Shown here piece after piece: positions 23,898-58,609 of a DNA stretch of 64,000 bases. The first letter of the stretch is position 1; every line of letters begins with the position of its first letter. The notes beneath the pieces are model-generated. The model had not been told where the DNA came from and did no database searches. It saw only the letters and a list, made by a program, of their open reading frames with translations. The stretch covers positions 1 through 64,000 of the forward strand of contig JALIGW010000040.1 of assembly GCA_023053685.1 (NCBI GenBank). Direction: 5' to 3'. A program made the position numbers and the translations under genes. The DNA comes from Diadophis punctatus similis. Lineage: Eukaryota > Chordata > Lepidosauria > Squamata > Dipsadidae.

Positions 23898-24057
23898 GTC
23901 CTTGGTGCTCTCTGAACTTGGTTGTTTTCTTACAGACTTTTCATTATCCAAACTAGGTAACATCATCAGTGCTAGTGGGAGTGATGATATCATATTATCT
24001 AGTTTGGGTAATGAAACGTCTGCAAGAAAACAACTAAGCTCAGAGAGCACCAAGGAC
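23898..24057. mobile_element. 160-bp palindromic repeat with hammerhead-like cores
   Basis: GTCCTTGGTGCTCTCTGA at the left is the reverse complement of the right end (CAGAGAGCACCAAGGAC), and the arms pair almost throughout around a centre near 23977. Each arm, read outward from the centre, carries a hammerhead-type layout. On the minus strand CTGATGA (23963-23969) is followed by a GTTACC/GGATAAT helix, GAAAA and GTC (23935-23937). On the plus strand TGATGA (23982-23987) is followed by a helix, GAAAC (24013-24017) and GTC. Such cores occur in the terminal repeats of Penelope-like retroelements. A one-arm copy lies at 62452-62529. Confidence 0.7.
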
Positions 24058-24369
24058 TCTTCATTTCAACTCTGAGCTACAAATATTCTCCTTTATTGTT
24101 ACAGTAATATATTCTAAGAAAACCAGAAAGATGAAGATCTGGATGTCTGTTTTAGATCAGAGTGGAAGTTTGCATAACTGAATATTCCTTCACGTATAAT
24201 ATTCCCTTAAGACAGAAAACACTGATTTCGTTGTCGTCTTGGGTGACATCTGTGAAAAAAATTCAGGTGCTCAGGCATGAAAAATGTGCTGCTCAGACCC
24301 TATACTTTTCTGCTCACACTGAAAAAAAAATTAGAGGGAACATTGTTGGGGACCCCCGTCCTAGTGGAC

Positions 24370-24479
24370 AGCCACTTAAATGCGAGTCAGCGGTGGCTGC
24401 ACCTGCCAAAAAGGCCAACACAGTCCTGGGCTGCATCAACAGAGGAGGGATAGCTTCAAGATCATGAGAAATGTTAGTA
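24370..24479 (+). mobile_element. CR1 ORF2 fragment, left piece
   Basis: Contains 'gggctgcatcaacagagg' and 'agcttcaagatcatgagaa' of the CR1 ORF2 C-terminal region. It continues at 24843 after a MITE insertion. Confidence 0.7.
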
Positions 24480-24840
24480 CAGGTACTCCTCGATTTATGA
24501 CCACAAGTTGCTAAGCGAGACATTTGTTGTGTTTTGCCCATTTTGCAATCTTTCTTGCCAGTTGTTAAGTGAATCATTGCAGTTTTTGAGTTTAGTAACA
24601 TGGTTGTTAAGTGAATCTGGCTTCCCCATTGACTTTGCTTGCAGAAGGTCCCAAAAGGAGATCGCATGACCCTGGGACACTGCAACCGTCATAAATACGA
24701 GTCAGTTGCCAAGCATCTGCATTTTGATCAAGGAGATGCTGCAATTGATCATAAGTGTGAAAAACATAGGTCACTTTTTTCAGTGCTGTTGTAACTTTGA
24801 ACAGTCATTAAATGAACTGTTGTGAGTTGAGGACTATCTG
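24480..24840 (+). mobile_element. TA-flanked MITE, 361 bp
   Basis: Starts CAGGTACTCCTCGATTTATG and ends GAGTTGAGGACTATCTG. The ends form an imperfect inverted repeat of about 20 bp and are flanked by TA (24478-24479, 24841-24842). It splits a CR1 fragment whose sequence rejoins on removal. It is the most complete plus-strand copy of this family in the window and has no coding capacity. Confidence 0.9.
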
Positions 24841-24842
24841 TA

Positions 24843-25390
24843 CTGCTTTATTCTACACTGGTAAGATCACACTTGGAATACAGGTAGTCCTCGAGTTACA
24901 AATGTAATGGAACCTGCACATTCCATTCGTAACCCGAGGATTCCTGGGAGTGAATCTCGTACCTTGAATGGGAACACTCCCTCCTTCCGGCCATGCCGTC
25001 GCTAATCGAATGCGAGGCTCGTTAAGTGCACATGAGGTATTTCAGGGTGAGGAAGGCCATGGGTCCCCCCACAACATGCCACGCCTGGTCACTTACCTTG
25101 TGAAGATCTAGCAAGCAGTCTCCTCTCCAGCCTCGTGCACCCATCTGCAAATTCCATACAGGCCTCACCTGGCAGGTTACATGCTGAAATGGAGCCCCGG
25201 GGGCTGAATCTGGCCCTCCGACGCTCCGCTCGGCCTTTCGCAGGCCTCCCTCGGCCCATTGCAGGCTGAAATGGAGCCTCCGGGGACCAGATCCGGGTCC
25301 CACGTTGGGAACCACTGGTCTAGTCGAACAAAAGTGACATGATAGCAGTCTTGCAGTACTTGAGAATTGTCTGTCAGACTTGCCATCCCT
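24843..25390 (+). mobile_element. CR1 fragment with a composite insert
   Basis: CR1 sequence (TTCTACACTGGTAAGATCAC) runs to 24880 and resumes near 25325 (GTGACATGATAGCAGTC). Between them, 24881-25317 begins CAGGTAGTCCTCGAGTTAC and ends GTTGGGAACCACTG, the latter being a SPIN-like hAT end. No matching left hAT end or target duplication was found, so the insert is probably composite. Confidence 0.55.
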
Positions 25391-25605
25391 GCACTTCAGC
25401 CTTGCTTTGCTAGATGCCAGCCTGCCATAAACTAGGGGGGGGGGAGGCGGGATGAGCTGCTTGAGAGAAGGAAACAGAAACTATTCATTGTGCCTTCTCC
25501 AGACATCGGCTAATTGTCCCAAGGCCAGGGGCCTGGGAATGGAATGTAACGGTTCACTATCTAGCTCCCGTTGCTGGGACTGTTACCAAAACAACTTATT
25601 CAAAT

Positions 25606-25763
25606 GTCCCAAAGGTGCTTTTTTCAAGAGGCAACTGGACTTCCTTGTTTTTCTTTGAAGTGGATTTGCTTCTTATCCAAGAAGCTTCTTGGATGAGAAG
25701 TAAAACCTCTTCAAAGAAAAACAAGAAAGTCCAGTTGCCTCTTGAAAAAAGCACCTTTGGGAC
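25606..25763. mobile_element. 158-bp palindromic repeat, second family
   Basis: GTCCCAAAGGTGC at the left is the exact reverse complement of GCACCTTTGGGAC at the right. The arms pair around a centre at AAGAAGCTTCTT (about 25684-25690). It has the same length and layout as 23898-24057 and shares TTGTTTTTCTT and TTATCCAA blocks. The right arm reads GGATGAGAAGTAAAACC, similar to but not matching a hammerhead core. Confidence 0.75.
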
Positions 25764-26214
25764 AACCATGACCTTGATGACTGAGAATCTCTGTGGGGGG
25801 GGGGGTGTCCGCAGGTGAGCAGCAAAGCCGATGCGGCTTCTGGCGTTGCGGGCGGGGTGCCTGGGGGGGGGGGACTACACAGGCAGGCTAATGGAGGTGG
25901 CGTGTGGCTTGGGGAGCCCCGTCATACCACTCTAGCCTGATACCTATTTTGGCTGCCCCCAAGAACGCACTACCTCCATTCGCCTGCTGTGCCTCCCCCC
26001 AGCCCCCTGCAATTGTAGAAGCTGCACCGGCATTGCCGCTTGCCTGCACAATTCCTCCCCCCCCAGGCATTAGAAACAGCCGCATGCAAGCAGCCTTTTC
26101 CTGCTACCTCCCCGGGCACCCTTCCCAGCCCTGCTCCCCCAAGGGGGCGACCAGCTGCACTTACCTCCTCCTCGAGGCTTCTGCTGCTGCTACTGCCCCC
26201 ACGAGATGAAGCGA

Positions 26215-26940
26215 GACCAGGCAAGGCCGGGCATCACTCATGTGTCAAGGCGTGCCGAGGCGAGGTCGGGAGTGTCGAGGCAAGGGTGGGTATGTCAAGG
26301 CAAGGCCAGGAGTGTCAAAGAAAGGCCGGGCGAGGCAAGACGAGGCCAGGCGTCACTCACGTATCAAGGCAAGGCCGGGTGAGGCGAGTGGCTGGGCGAG
26401 GCAAGGAGTGTCGAGGCAAGACGAGGCTGGGCATCACGTGTTGAGGCGAGGCCGGGCGGGTCGAGGTGAGGCTGGGCATCACGTATGGAGGCAATTGGCT
26501 AGGAGTGTCGAGGCAAGGCCGGGCATCATGTGTCGAGGCGAGGCTGGGCGAGGCCGGGCGGGTCGAGGTGAGGCTGGGCATCACGTATGGAGGCAATTGG
26601 CTAGGAGTGTCGAGGCAAGGCCGGGCATCATGTGTCGAGGCGAGGCTGGGCATGTCAAGGCGAGCGGCCAGGAGTGTTAAGGCAAAGTCGGGCAAGAAGA
26701 GCAGCCAGGCGAGGAGAGTGAGCGGGCGAAGCAAGCAGCCGGGCAAGACTAGGAGAGGGTACCCGGCAAGGCGAGCAGCCAAGCAGGCGAGGAGAGCGGG
26801 TGGGCGAGGCAAGAAAAGGAGGGGCTGGGAGGGGCCGGGTGAAGCGGGGCTGGGCAAGGGAGGCCAGGCAGGGCAAGGCCGGGCGAGGCAGGCGAACGTG
26901 CTGCGCATGCCCAGAGGAAGCGCTCAGCCGGGCCAGGCCG
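26215..26940. repeat. GC-rich minisatellite
   Basis: Degenerate tandem units built on GGCGAGGCCGGGC and GTGTCGAGGCAAGGC. Two longer near-identical blocks of about 110 bp lie at 26474-26585 and 26589-26690 (GGCAATTGGCTAGGAGTG recurs). The open frames across it on both strands follow from the repeat and are not genes. Confidence 0.85.
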
Positions 26941-27019
26941 AGGTACCGTGAGCCAATCTGCGGGCCTTGAGTTTAACTGTGAGACCCCTCTGTATTGGAT
27001 GGATTGAAATGGACGCTAT

Positions 27020-27066
27020 TCAGCCGGTTTACTGAACCGGTGCAAACCGACTGAATCCTACCACTG
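27020..27066 (-). mobile_element. Right end of a hAT-like element
   Basis: GAACCGGTGCAAACCGACTG followed by AATCCTACCACTG matches the known squamate repeat end (CAGTGGTAGGATT... on the minus strand). The other end was not found; it may be lost in or beyond the minisatellite. Confidence 0.45.
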
Positions 27067-27244
27067 GGACATAACAGAGGGAAGGAACAAAAATGGAAAG
27101 CTAACTCAGAAACCTTTGAGCGCAAACTTTCAGATCTGGGTTTGTTGTACTGTAACCACTTGGCTTTTAGTAAAAGTATTCCTTTCGCACAAATGGAGTC
27201 AAGGGTTTTTCTTTCCTAAGAACCCAAGTTGGGGCAGGTGTTAC

Positions 27245-27545
27245 ACTGTCACAGAAGAGGGGAAGTCACTTATTCTCCAAAACACCTGAGGGCAGGACAA
27301 GAAGCAATGGATAGAAGCTCATTAAAGAGAAATTCAACTTGGAAATGAGAAATTTCTTGACAGTTAAAACTATTAACCAATGGAATGACTTCCCTCCTGA
27401 AGTTGTGGGTGCTCCATCACTGGAGGTTTTTAATAAGAGATTAGACAGCCATTTGTCTGAAATGATATAGGGTCTCCTGTCTTGAGCAGTGGGTTGGACT
27501 AGAAGACCTCTAAGATCCCTTCCAACTCTTATTCTGTTATTTCTG
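27245..27545 (+). mobile_element. CR1 LINE 3' end
   Basis: Matches the CR1 ORF2 end and 3' UTR: 'gttgtgggtgctccatcac', 'gggtctcctgtcttgagc' and 'agatcccttccaactc'. It is truncated at the 5' side. Confidence 0.85.
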
Positions 27546-27974
27546 CTCTGGCCCTTCTGTTGGCAACCAGAGCATTTATCAATTCACGCTGACTGGGCCA
27601 GAAGCAGTCTCCCTTGCACCCATTGAAATGTAAACATGGAGGAAGGCTCTGCCTATCTTCTGGCCTACTTATACAACCACCTCCCCCCACCCAAAAAACT
27701 GTCTCCTGTGTAGTGCGACAGATGGAACTGGTTTCCAGAGGAGCAGAGGATATTGGTGTGTACAGCGGACGATGATTGCAGAAGCTGGTTTTTAGTCTTT
27801 TTTGCGACTCAGCAGCATTGTAAAACATACACAGAATCCATGGCCAGGTAGATGGAGCTGATGCACAGCAGATCAGCTAGATCACCTTGGGTCAAAGTAG
27901 GCAGCCCCACCTCACCCCTCCTCCTGGAGACCAAGATTGTCTGCATGGGATGTCTTAGGCCAGCATTAGGCCAG

Positions 27975-28196
27975 TAAGAGTCGCAGTGGTTAGAGTGCAG
28001 TACTGCAGGCTAATTCTGCTGATCACCGGCTGCCAGAATCTCACCAGGCTCAAGGTTGACTCAGCCTTCCATCCTTCCGAGGTCGGTAAAATGAGGATCC
28101 AGATTGTTGGGGGCGATATGCTGACTCTGTAAAGCACTTAAAGAGGGCTATAAAGCACTGTGAAGCGGTATATAAGTCTAAGTGCTATTGCTATTA
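27975..28196 (+). mobile_element. tRNA-derived SINE
   Basis: Starts with an A-box-like head (AGTCGCAGTGGTTAGAGTGC), has a body shared with 29592-29840 (TTCCATCCTTCCGAGGTCGG, AAGCGGTATATAAGTCTAA) and ends in GCTATTGCTATTAC. Non-coding; normally transcribed by RNA polymerase III. Confidence 0.85.
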
Positions 28197-28199
28197 CAT

Positions 28200-28995
28200 G
28201 GAAACACCATTTCCACCCTGGGACACTTAAAGCCATTTTTGAGTCCCTTTAGTAGTGAACTAATGATGTCCTTGGCAAAGAGTAACTTTGTACCCTGGCA
28301 AGGTAGCCATTTTTATGTGTTTTCTTCCCATCTTCTGATCTGAATGAGCATGAACGCTTATGTAAATTGTACTGAGCTTTACTGCACCTCACAAAGAGGG
28401 TAGGCAGCCAGGTGGCCCCATAGTTTTTAATGTGGGTCAATTTCAGGGCAACAAGTGGTGGATTCCCTGCCCTCCTTTTCCCTTCCACCCTCGGTCATCC
28501 ACTGGCAAGAAAAGCAGCCACCAGTCACTCTCCTAAATTTGGAGTGGAGTGGGGGGGGGGGGAGTGGCTCAGATTTTGCTTATTTGCTTTTTGTTGTGGG
28601 ACCACAGATCATTTTTGGTACTGATGATCATATGGGGTGTGTGTGTTAAAGAAAACACAACACAACCAGAACCTCATTTGCCTGAAATGCCCTGGGTGTA
28701 ACAGCTGAAAAAATAAGGCTGTCCTAGAACAATCAGTTTGTTATGGGGCTCCAATATAATTTTAGTTTTGGCTTAGTATATTATGTGAACTCTAGCCAAC
28801 TATATGATACCAAGATGAAATATACATCTAGGAGAGTCAAGTCTGCTCTGGGAGAGCAATAACTTTCTTTAATCAGATTTTGATTACAAAAACTTACAGG
28901 AGTGAGCACTGCATTGAAACAAGGTTGTGTTATTTACAGCTGCAGCTAAAAAGAATAGCTGCAATATCATTGTAAATTTAGCTTTTACGGTAACA
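28200..28995. other. Non-coding between SINE and OSCP1 3' end
   Basis: Intergenic sequence downstream of OSCP1. No gene seen; a G-run lies at 28550-28562. Confidence 0.4.
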
Positions 28996-29021
28996 TAAAC
29001 TGTTACTTCATAGTATGTATT

Positions 29022-29027
29022 TTTATT
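29022..29027 (-). terminator. OSCP1 poly(A) signal AATAAA
   Basis: TTTATT on the plus strand, 296 nt downstream of the OSCP1 stop on the minus strand. This implies a 3' UTR of about 300-320 nt. Confidence 0.65.
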
Positions 29028-29322
29028 TACAGAACTTACCTGGGGATTTACAATAGCTAACATGAGCAGAGTCATCAATAGCACAGGAACAAAACTACTA
29101 TCCAGTAGAATCTCCTCCCACACTTGTGCCCACATTTTCCTAATGCCAGAGAAAAGACAGTTCCAGTTAAATGGATCTCAGACAGTTCCCAAATTTCATG
29201 TCCTAACAAAAAATGGACAGCTTAAGAATCCATTCTGTTCTATCCGACTTAGGTCTTCTAACATCAAGCTGGGTGTCCTAACATTCCTTGCATTAAAGCT
29301 GTGTGGCTCTTCAGAGCTGAGG

Positions 29323-53778
<24,456 letters not shown>

Positions 53779-54030
53779 GGCGGGCAGGCAGAAAGAAGCC
53801 CCTGCCTGCGTCCCGAGGCGGCGAGAGGGGCGTCGCGTCGTCGCCAAGGCAACGGAAGGCGGCTTCCGGTCGAGGGAGGCAGGATTTCCAGAGGCGCGTT
53901 CTCGCGGGCGCGTGCTCTTCCGGGCTGGCCTGAGGGACAAACGAGGGAGTCGGGAGGGGAGGAGTTAGCGACGGCCAATCGGCTAAGAAGGGGGTGGAGC
54001 CCATTTCCTTCCCGCCCCCTCAGCTCCCGC
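53779..54030 (-). promoter_or_regulatory. OSCP1 CpG-island promoter
   Basis: GC-rich, CpG-dense. Contains a perfect RFX X-box (53840-53853) and a CCAAT box on the plus strand (53975-53979, GGCCAATCGG). The start of transcription is not known. Confidence 0.8.
53840..53853. promoter_or_regulatory. RFX X-box
   Basis: GTCGCCAAGGCAAC fits the consensus GTNRCC(0-3N)RGYAAC at every position with a 2-bp spacer. It lies 62 bp upstream of the OSCP1 ATG, where X-boxes of cilia genes are typically found. Confidence 0.85.
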
Positions 54031-54195
54031 GCGGAATGATGGCAGGTCCCTTGAGTTGCGGAGCGCTTTGGCGCTGAGCGCCGTGGCTTTCCCCTCGCGG
54101 CCTCTGGAGGGGCATCTCGCAAGGGCCATTCATTTCAGACCCGCTCAGCCCCCTGTGATAATGACTTCTGGCCATGGACTGCTCCACTTTTTGTA

Positions 54196-54340
54196 TTGCA
54201 GAGAGTCTTTGACTTACAGCCATTCGCTTAGTGACCATTCAAAGTTACAACGGCACGAGAAAAAGTGACGCTTAAGACCGTTGCAGAGGTCATGTGATCA
54301 AAATTTGGATGCTTGTCAGCTGACTCCTGTTTGAAAGAAT
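54196..54340 (-). mobile_element. MITE fragment, minus orientation
   Basis: 'agtctttgacttacagcc' through 'gatcaaaatttggatgctt' matches the right half of the TA MITE reversed. It abuts another copy of the same family in the opposite orientation. Confidence 0.7.
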
Positions 54341-54350
54341 AACAGAATAC

Positions 54351-56078
54351 AGGCAGTTCTCAATTTATGACCACAATTGAGCGCAACATTTATGTTGCTA
54401 AGTGAGAAATTTGTTAAGTGAGTTTTGCCCTATTTTATGACTTTTATAGCCGCATTTGAGCCCGGGATGGTGGTCATTCCTCTATCCTGGTGCTACTTGA
54501 CCTCTCAGCGGCTTTCGATACCATTGACCATGGTATCATGCGTCGTGGGGTGGGCGGCACTGTTTTGCAGTGGTTCTCCTCCTTCCTCTCTGACAGGACG
54601 CAGTGGGTGTTGACAGGGGGGCAGAGGTCGAGCCCTAGGCCCCTACTATGTGGGGTGCTGCAGGGCTCGGTCCTCTCGCCCATCCTATTTAACATCTACA
54701 TGAAACCACTGGGTGAGATCATCCGACGACACGGGGTGAGGTACCAGCAGTAGGCTAATGATACCCAGTTGTACATCTCCACCCCGTCTCAATTCGGGGA
54801 AGCAGTGGATGTAATGGGCCGCTGCCTGGACGATGTTAGGGTCTGGATGGGGATGAACCGGCTAAAACTTAACCCTGACAAGACTGAGTGGCTGTGGATA
54901 TTGCCCCCCAAGGACTACGTCGATCGTCCCTCCTTGGTTCTTGGGGGAGAAAAACTAACTCCCTCGGAACGGGTCCGCAATTTGGGTGTCCTCCTAGATC
55001 CACAGCTAAAATTGGAGCAACATCTTTCAGCTGTGGCTAGGGGGACCTTTGCACAGGTTCGCCTGGTGCACCAATTGCGACCCCACTTGGAGAAGGAGGC
55101 ACTTCTCACAATCACTCACGCCCTTATCACCTCACGGCTGGATTACTGCAATGCGCTCTACATGGGGCTACCCTTGAAGAGTGTCCGGCGACTGCAATTG
55201 GTGCAAAATGCAGCTGCGCGAGCTGTGATGGGTGTACCTAGATACACCCACGTAACACCTATTCTCCGCCAGCTGCATTGGTTGCCCATTAGTCTCCGGA
55301 TCCAATTTAAGGTGTTGGTTTTGACCTTTAAAGCCCTACATGGCTCAGGGCCAGGTTACCTTCGGGACCGCATCCTGTCGCATACCTCCCTACGACCGGT
55401 TAGGGCCCACAGAGCTGGCCTCCTCCAGGTCCCATCGACCAAGCAATGCCGGTTGGCGGGGCCGAGGGGGAGAGCCTTCTCTGTGGGAGCTCCGTCCCTC
55501 TGGAACCAGCTTCCTCCAGAGATCAGGACTATCCCCATCCTGCTGGCCTTCCGTAAAGCAATAAAAACTTGGCTCTTCCGGAAGGCGGGGTGAAAGAGAG
55601 ACCAACCCAGACCAGATATGGGTCTCCCCCCCGGTTATGAATGTTAGATGCTCTTTTTATTTTTTGTAAGTTTTAATTATTGTGTCTTTTTTATATTGTT
55701 GAATGGATTTTGACATGTGAGCCGCCCAGAGTCCCCTGGGAGTTGGGTGGCATATAAATCAATTTAAATAAAATAAATAAAAAAATTTGTTAAGTGAATC
55801 ACTGCAATTGATAAATTAGTAACATAGTTGTTAAGTGAATCTGGTTTCCCCATTGACTTTGCTTGTCAGAAGGTCGTAAAAGGGGATTTACATGATCCCA
55901 GGACACTGCAACAGTCATAAATGTGAGTCAGTTGTCGAGCATCTGAATGTAAATCACATGACCATAGGGATGCTGAAACGGTCGTAATTGCAAAAAATGG
56001 TCATAACTCACTTTTTTCAGTGCCATTGTAACTTCAAACGGTCAAGTGAACCATTCTAAGTCAAGGACTATCTGTAAC
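54351..56078 (+). mobile_element. TA MITE split by an L2 insertion
   Basis: The left part 54351-54457 (CAGGCAGTTCTCAATTTATG onward) and the right part 55785-56078 (ATTTGTTAAGTGAATCAC to AGTCAAGGACTATCTG) join in register with the family when the L2 between them is removed. ATTT on both sides of the L2 is a probable short target duplication. Confidence 0.85.
54458..55784 (+). mobile_element. L2-clade LINE, RT to 3' end
   Basis: The 5'-truncated insert reads LLDLSAAFDTIDHGIM, GVLQGSVLSPILFNIY, then a TAG at 54751-54753 where the YADD region would begin. A long open frame (54769-55593) covers the C-terminal part, including QLVQNAAARAVMGVPRYTH. It ends in GCCGCCCAGAGTCCCC and an (AAAT)n tail. 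It looks younger than the copy at 31809. Confidence 0.92.
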
Positions 56079-56084
56079 AGAGTT

Positions 56085-56462
56085 GGAAAGGACCTTGGAG
56101 GTGTTCTAGTTCCAACCCCTTGCTAAAAACAGGAAACCCTATAACATTCCAGACAAATGGTTGTCCAAGCTCTTGTGTTGAAGCACCCACAACTTCTGGA
56201 GGCAAGTGGTTCCAGTTCTGACTGTTCTGTCAGGAAATTTCTCCTTAGTTCCAGGTTGCTTCTCTCCTTGATTAATTTCTATCCATTGCTCCTTGTCCTG
56301 CCTTCTGGTGCTTTGGAGAATAGCTTGACTCCCTCTTCTGTGTGGCAAGCCCTGAGATATTGGAACACTGCTATCATGTCACCGCTAGTCCTTTTCATCA
56401 AACTAGACATACCCAATTCCAGCAACTTTTCTTTTATATGTTTTAGCCTTCAGTCCCCTATC
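56085..56462 (-). mobile_element. CR1 LINE 3' end, minus strand
   Basis: Reverse copy with 'cagacaaatggttgtcc', 'cacccacaacttctgg' and 'tatccattgctccttgtcctgcc', i.e. the CR1 3' UTR and ORF2 end. Confidence 0.85.
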
Positions 56463-57290
56463 ATCTTTATTTATTTATTTATTTATATATATTTATTTTG
56501 TCAAGCATGTACAGTATAGTAGTTGTTTGTATAAACGTAACAAGTAAAAAGTACCGATAAAAGAGGACAGTAGGACAGGGACGGTAGGCACAGTGGTGCG
56601 CTTATGCACGCCCCTTACAGACCTCTTAGAAATGGGGAGAGGTCTGCTGTAGACAGTCTAAGGTTAAAGTTTTGGGGGGTTGGGGAAGAAACCACAGAGT
56701 CAGGTAATGCATTCCAGGCATTGATCACTCTTTTGCTGAAGTCATATTTTCTGCAGTCGAGTTTGGAGCGGTTTACATTAAGTTTGAATCTATTATGTGC
56801 TTTTGTATTGTTGCGGTTGAAGCTGAAGTAGTCATTGACAGGAAGGACTTTTTGATATATGATTTTATGAACTACATTTAGATCAGATCGGAGGCGACGT
56901 AGTTGTAAATTGTCTAATCCCAATATTTCAAGTCTGGTGGAATAAGGTATTTTATTGCGAGCAGAGGAGTGGAGGACTCTTCTAGTGAAATATTTCTGGA
57001 CTCTCGAGATTGTATTAATGTCTGTTATGTAGTGCGGGTTCCAGACAGGTGAACTGTATTCCAGAATTGGTCTAACAAACATTTTGTATGCTCTGGTTAG
57101 CAGTGTAATATTGCCAGAGAAGAAGCTACGCAAGATTAGATTAACAACTCTCAGAGCCTTTTTGGCAATGTTGTTACAGTGGGCTCTAGCACTTAGGTCG
57201 TTGGATATGAGTACTCCAAGGTCTCTGACAGAGTGAGGGTCGTCTACAAGTTTGTTTCCTCCAAGTTTGTATTTTGTATTCTGATTTTTT
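56463..57290 (-). mobile_element. Rex1/CR1-superfamily LINE ORF2 end
   Basis: On the minus strand a 172-codon frame (56615-57133) reads RAYKMFVRPILEYSSPVWNP, VQKYFTRRVL, LRRLRSDLNVVHKIIYQ and FSKRVINAWNALPDSVVSSP. This is the C-terminal domain of a non-LTR retrotransposon distinct from the L2 and CR1 copies here. It ends in an A/T-rich tail at 56463-56500. The Rex1 label is tentative. Confidence 0.75.
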
Positions 57291-57299
57291 TTGTCAATG

Positions 57300-57440
57300 T
57301 GCTCTTCTCTGCACTTTTTCTAAAGTCCAACATCTGTTTTAATATCATGGCGATCAAAACTAGATACAATATTCCAAGTGTGGTCTTACCAGAGCATTAT
57401 AAAGTGGTATTATCAATTCACCTGATCTTGATTCTCTCCC
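57300..57440 (-). mobile_element. CR1 fragment, minus strand
   Basis: 'gtgctcttctctgcac', 'atattccaagtgtggtcttacc' and 'cattataaagtggtatta' belong to the CR1 ORF2/3' region reversed. Confidence 0.65.
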
Positions 57441-57676
57441 TCTATTAGTGCAGCGATGTAGGGTTTTAAAGGTGACAACCAGCACCTTGAATTGGACCTG
57501 GAAGCAAATTGGCAGCCAATGCAGCTCCTGCAGGAGAGGTAACACATGAGCATACCTGGACCTGCACAAAACCATGTAGGCTGCAGCAATCTGGACCAAT
57601 TGGAGCCTCTGGATACTTTTCAAGGGCAGCCCCATGTAGAGTGCATTACAATAGTCAAGATGGAAAGTAACTAGAG
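57440..57676 (-). mobile_element. L2 fragment, minus strand
   Basis: 'agcaccttgaattgg' and 'ggcagccccatgtagagtgcatta' match the L2 C-terminal region as at 47340-47530. It is interrupted at 57676 by a hAT. Confidence 0.85.
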
Positions 57677-58069
57677 CAGTGATGGCGAACCTTTTTTTCC
57701 TCGGGTGCCAAAAGCGCATTTGCGCGCACTATCGCACACACGCGAGTGCCCACACCTATAATTCAATGCCTGGGGAGGGTGAAAACGGCCTCCCTCGCCT
57801 CCCGGAAGCCCTCTGGAGGCTGGGTATGGCCCATTTCCCGACTTCCTGTGGGCCCAGTAGGCTTCCCTGGAGCCTGGGGAGGGTGAAAACGCCCTCTTCC
57901 GCCCCCCCGGAAGCTGAAAACGCCCTCCCAGAGCCTCCGCGTGAGCCAAAAATCAGCTGGCCAGCGTGCACATGTGCATTGGAGCTAAGCTAGGGCAACA
58001 GCTCGCGTGCTGGCAGATATGGCTCCGCGTGCCACCTGTGGCACGCGTGCCATAGGTTCGCCATCACTG
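57677..58069 (+). mobile_element. hAT element, 393 bp, GATGGCGAACC type
   Basis: Ends CAGTGATGGCGAACCT and AGGTTCGCCATCACTG are perfect inverted repeats; the 8-bp duplication AACTAGAG is exact (57669-57676, 58070-58077). The interior repeats GGGGAGGGTGAAAACG and ends in GCGTGCCA-rich sequence. Non-autonomous. Confidence 0.95.
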
Positions 58070-58609
58070 AACTAGAGTGTTAAAGGAACATTAAAGCTGT
58101 TCCCACTAAAACATTCCTCCTTAAACTTCCATTCTCCTGATGAATTCTAGGAAATCAAGATTTTGGAGTCCCAATACATCTGGAGATGTCTTGGTCGGGA
58201 AAGACTGCACTAACCCCTTGCGATAAAAGCAAACACAATTTTATCTCAACATAATCATTTCTCCTTTTTCAATATACTACGTTACCTGACTGATTGTCTG
58301 GCAGGTTTACCAACTGATGGCATGCAAGGATTAATGGTGCCTGTCCGATTTTAATAAAAATATATGATCCAAATATACTGCTGGTGTTCCTCCTTGTAGC
58401 CATGCCTTTTTTTTGGTTCTTCCTCATTAGCACAGAGTTGTTGATCTTGCTGGATTTTGTGTAGGATCTACCAGGATTGCGATGGGCAGGTGGTTCACAA
58501 AAAGAGGTGGCAAAACTTGTTCCTGGGGAAAAAACCACAGGAGAACCACAGAAGTTGTAGGTAACAGGAAAACTGGAAGGAGTGGAACCCTGGAAGAAGA
58601 GAGCAACCT

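Noticed and set aside
24881..25317. A full hAT element inside CR1
   Set aside because: Only the right end fits; no matching left end or 8-bp duplication.
25680..25720. Hammerhead ribozyme in the 25.6-kb palindrome
   Set aside because: The sequence GGATGAG...AAAAC lacks the CTGATGA and GAAA core in the right form.
26240..26908. ORFs of 146-183 codons in both strands
   Set aside because: Produced by the GC-rich minisatellite period; no protein family.
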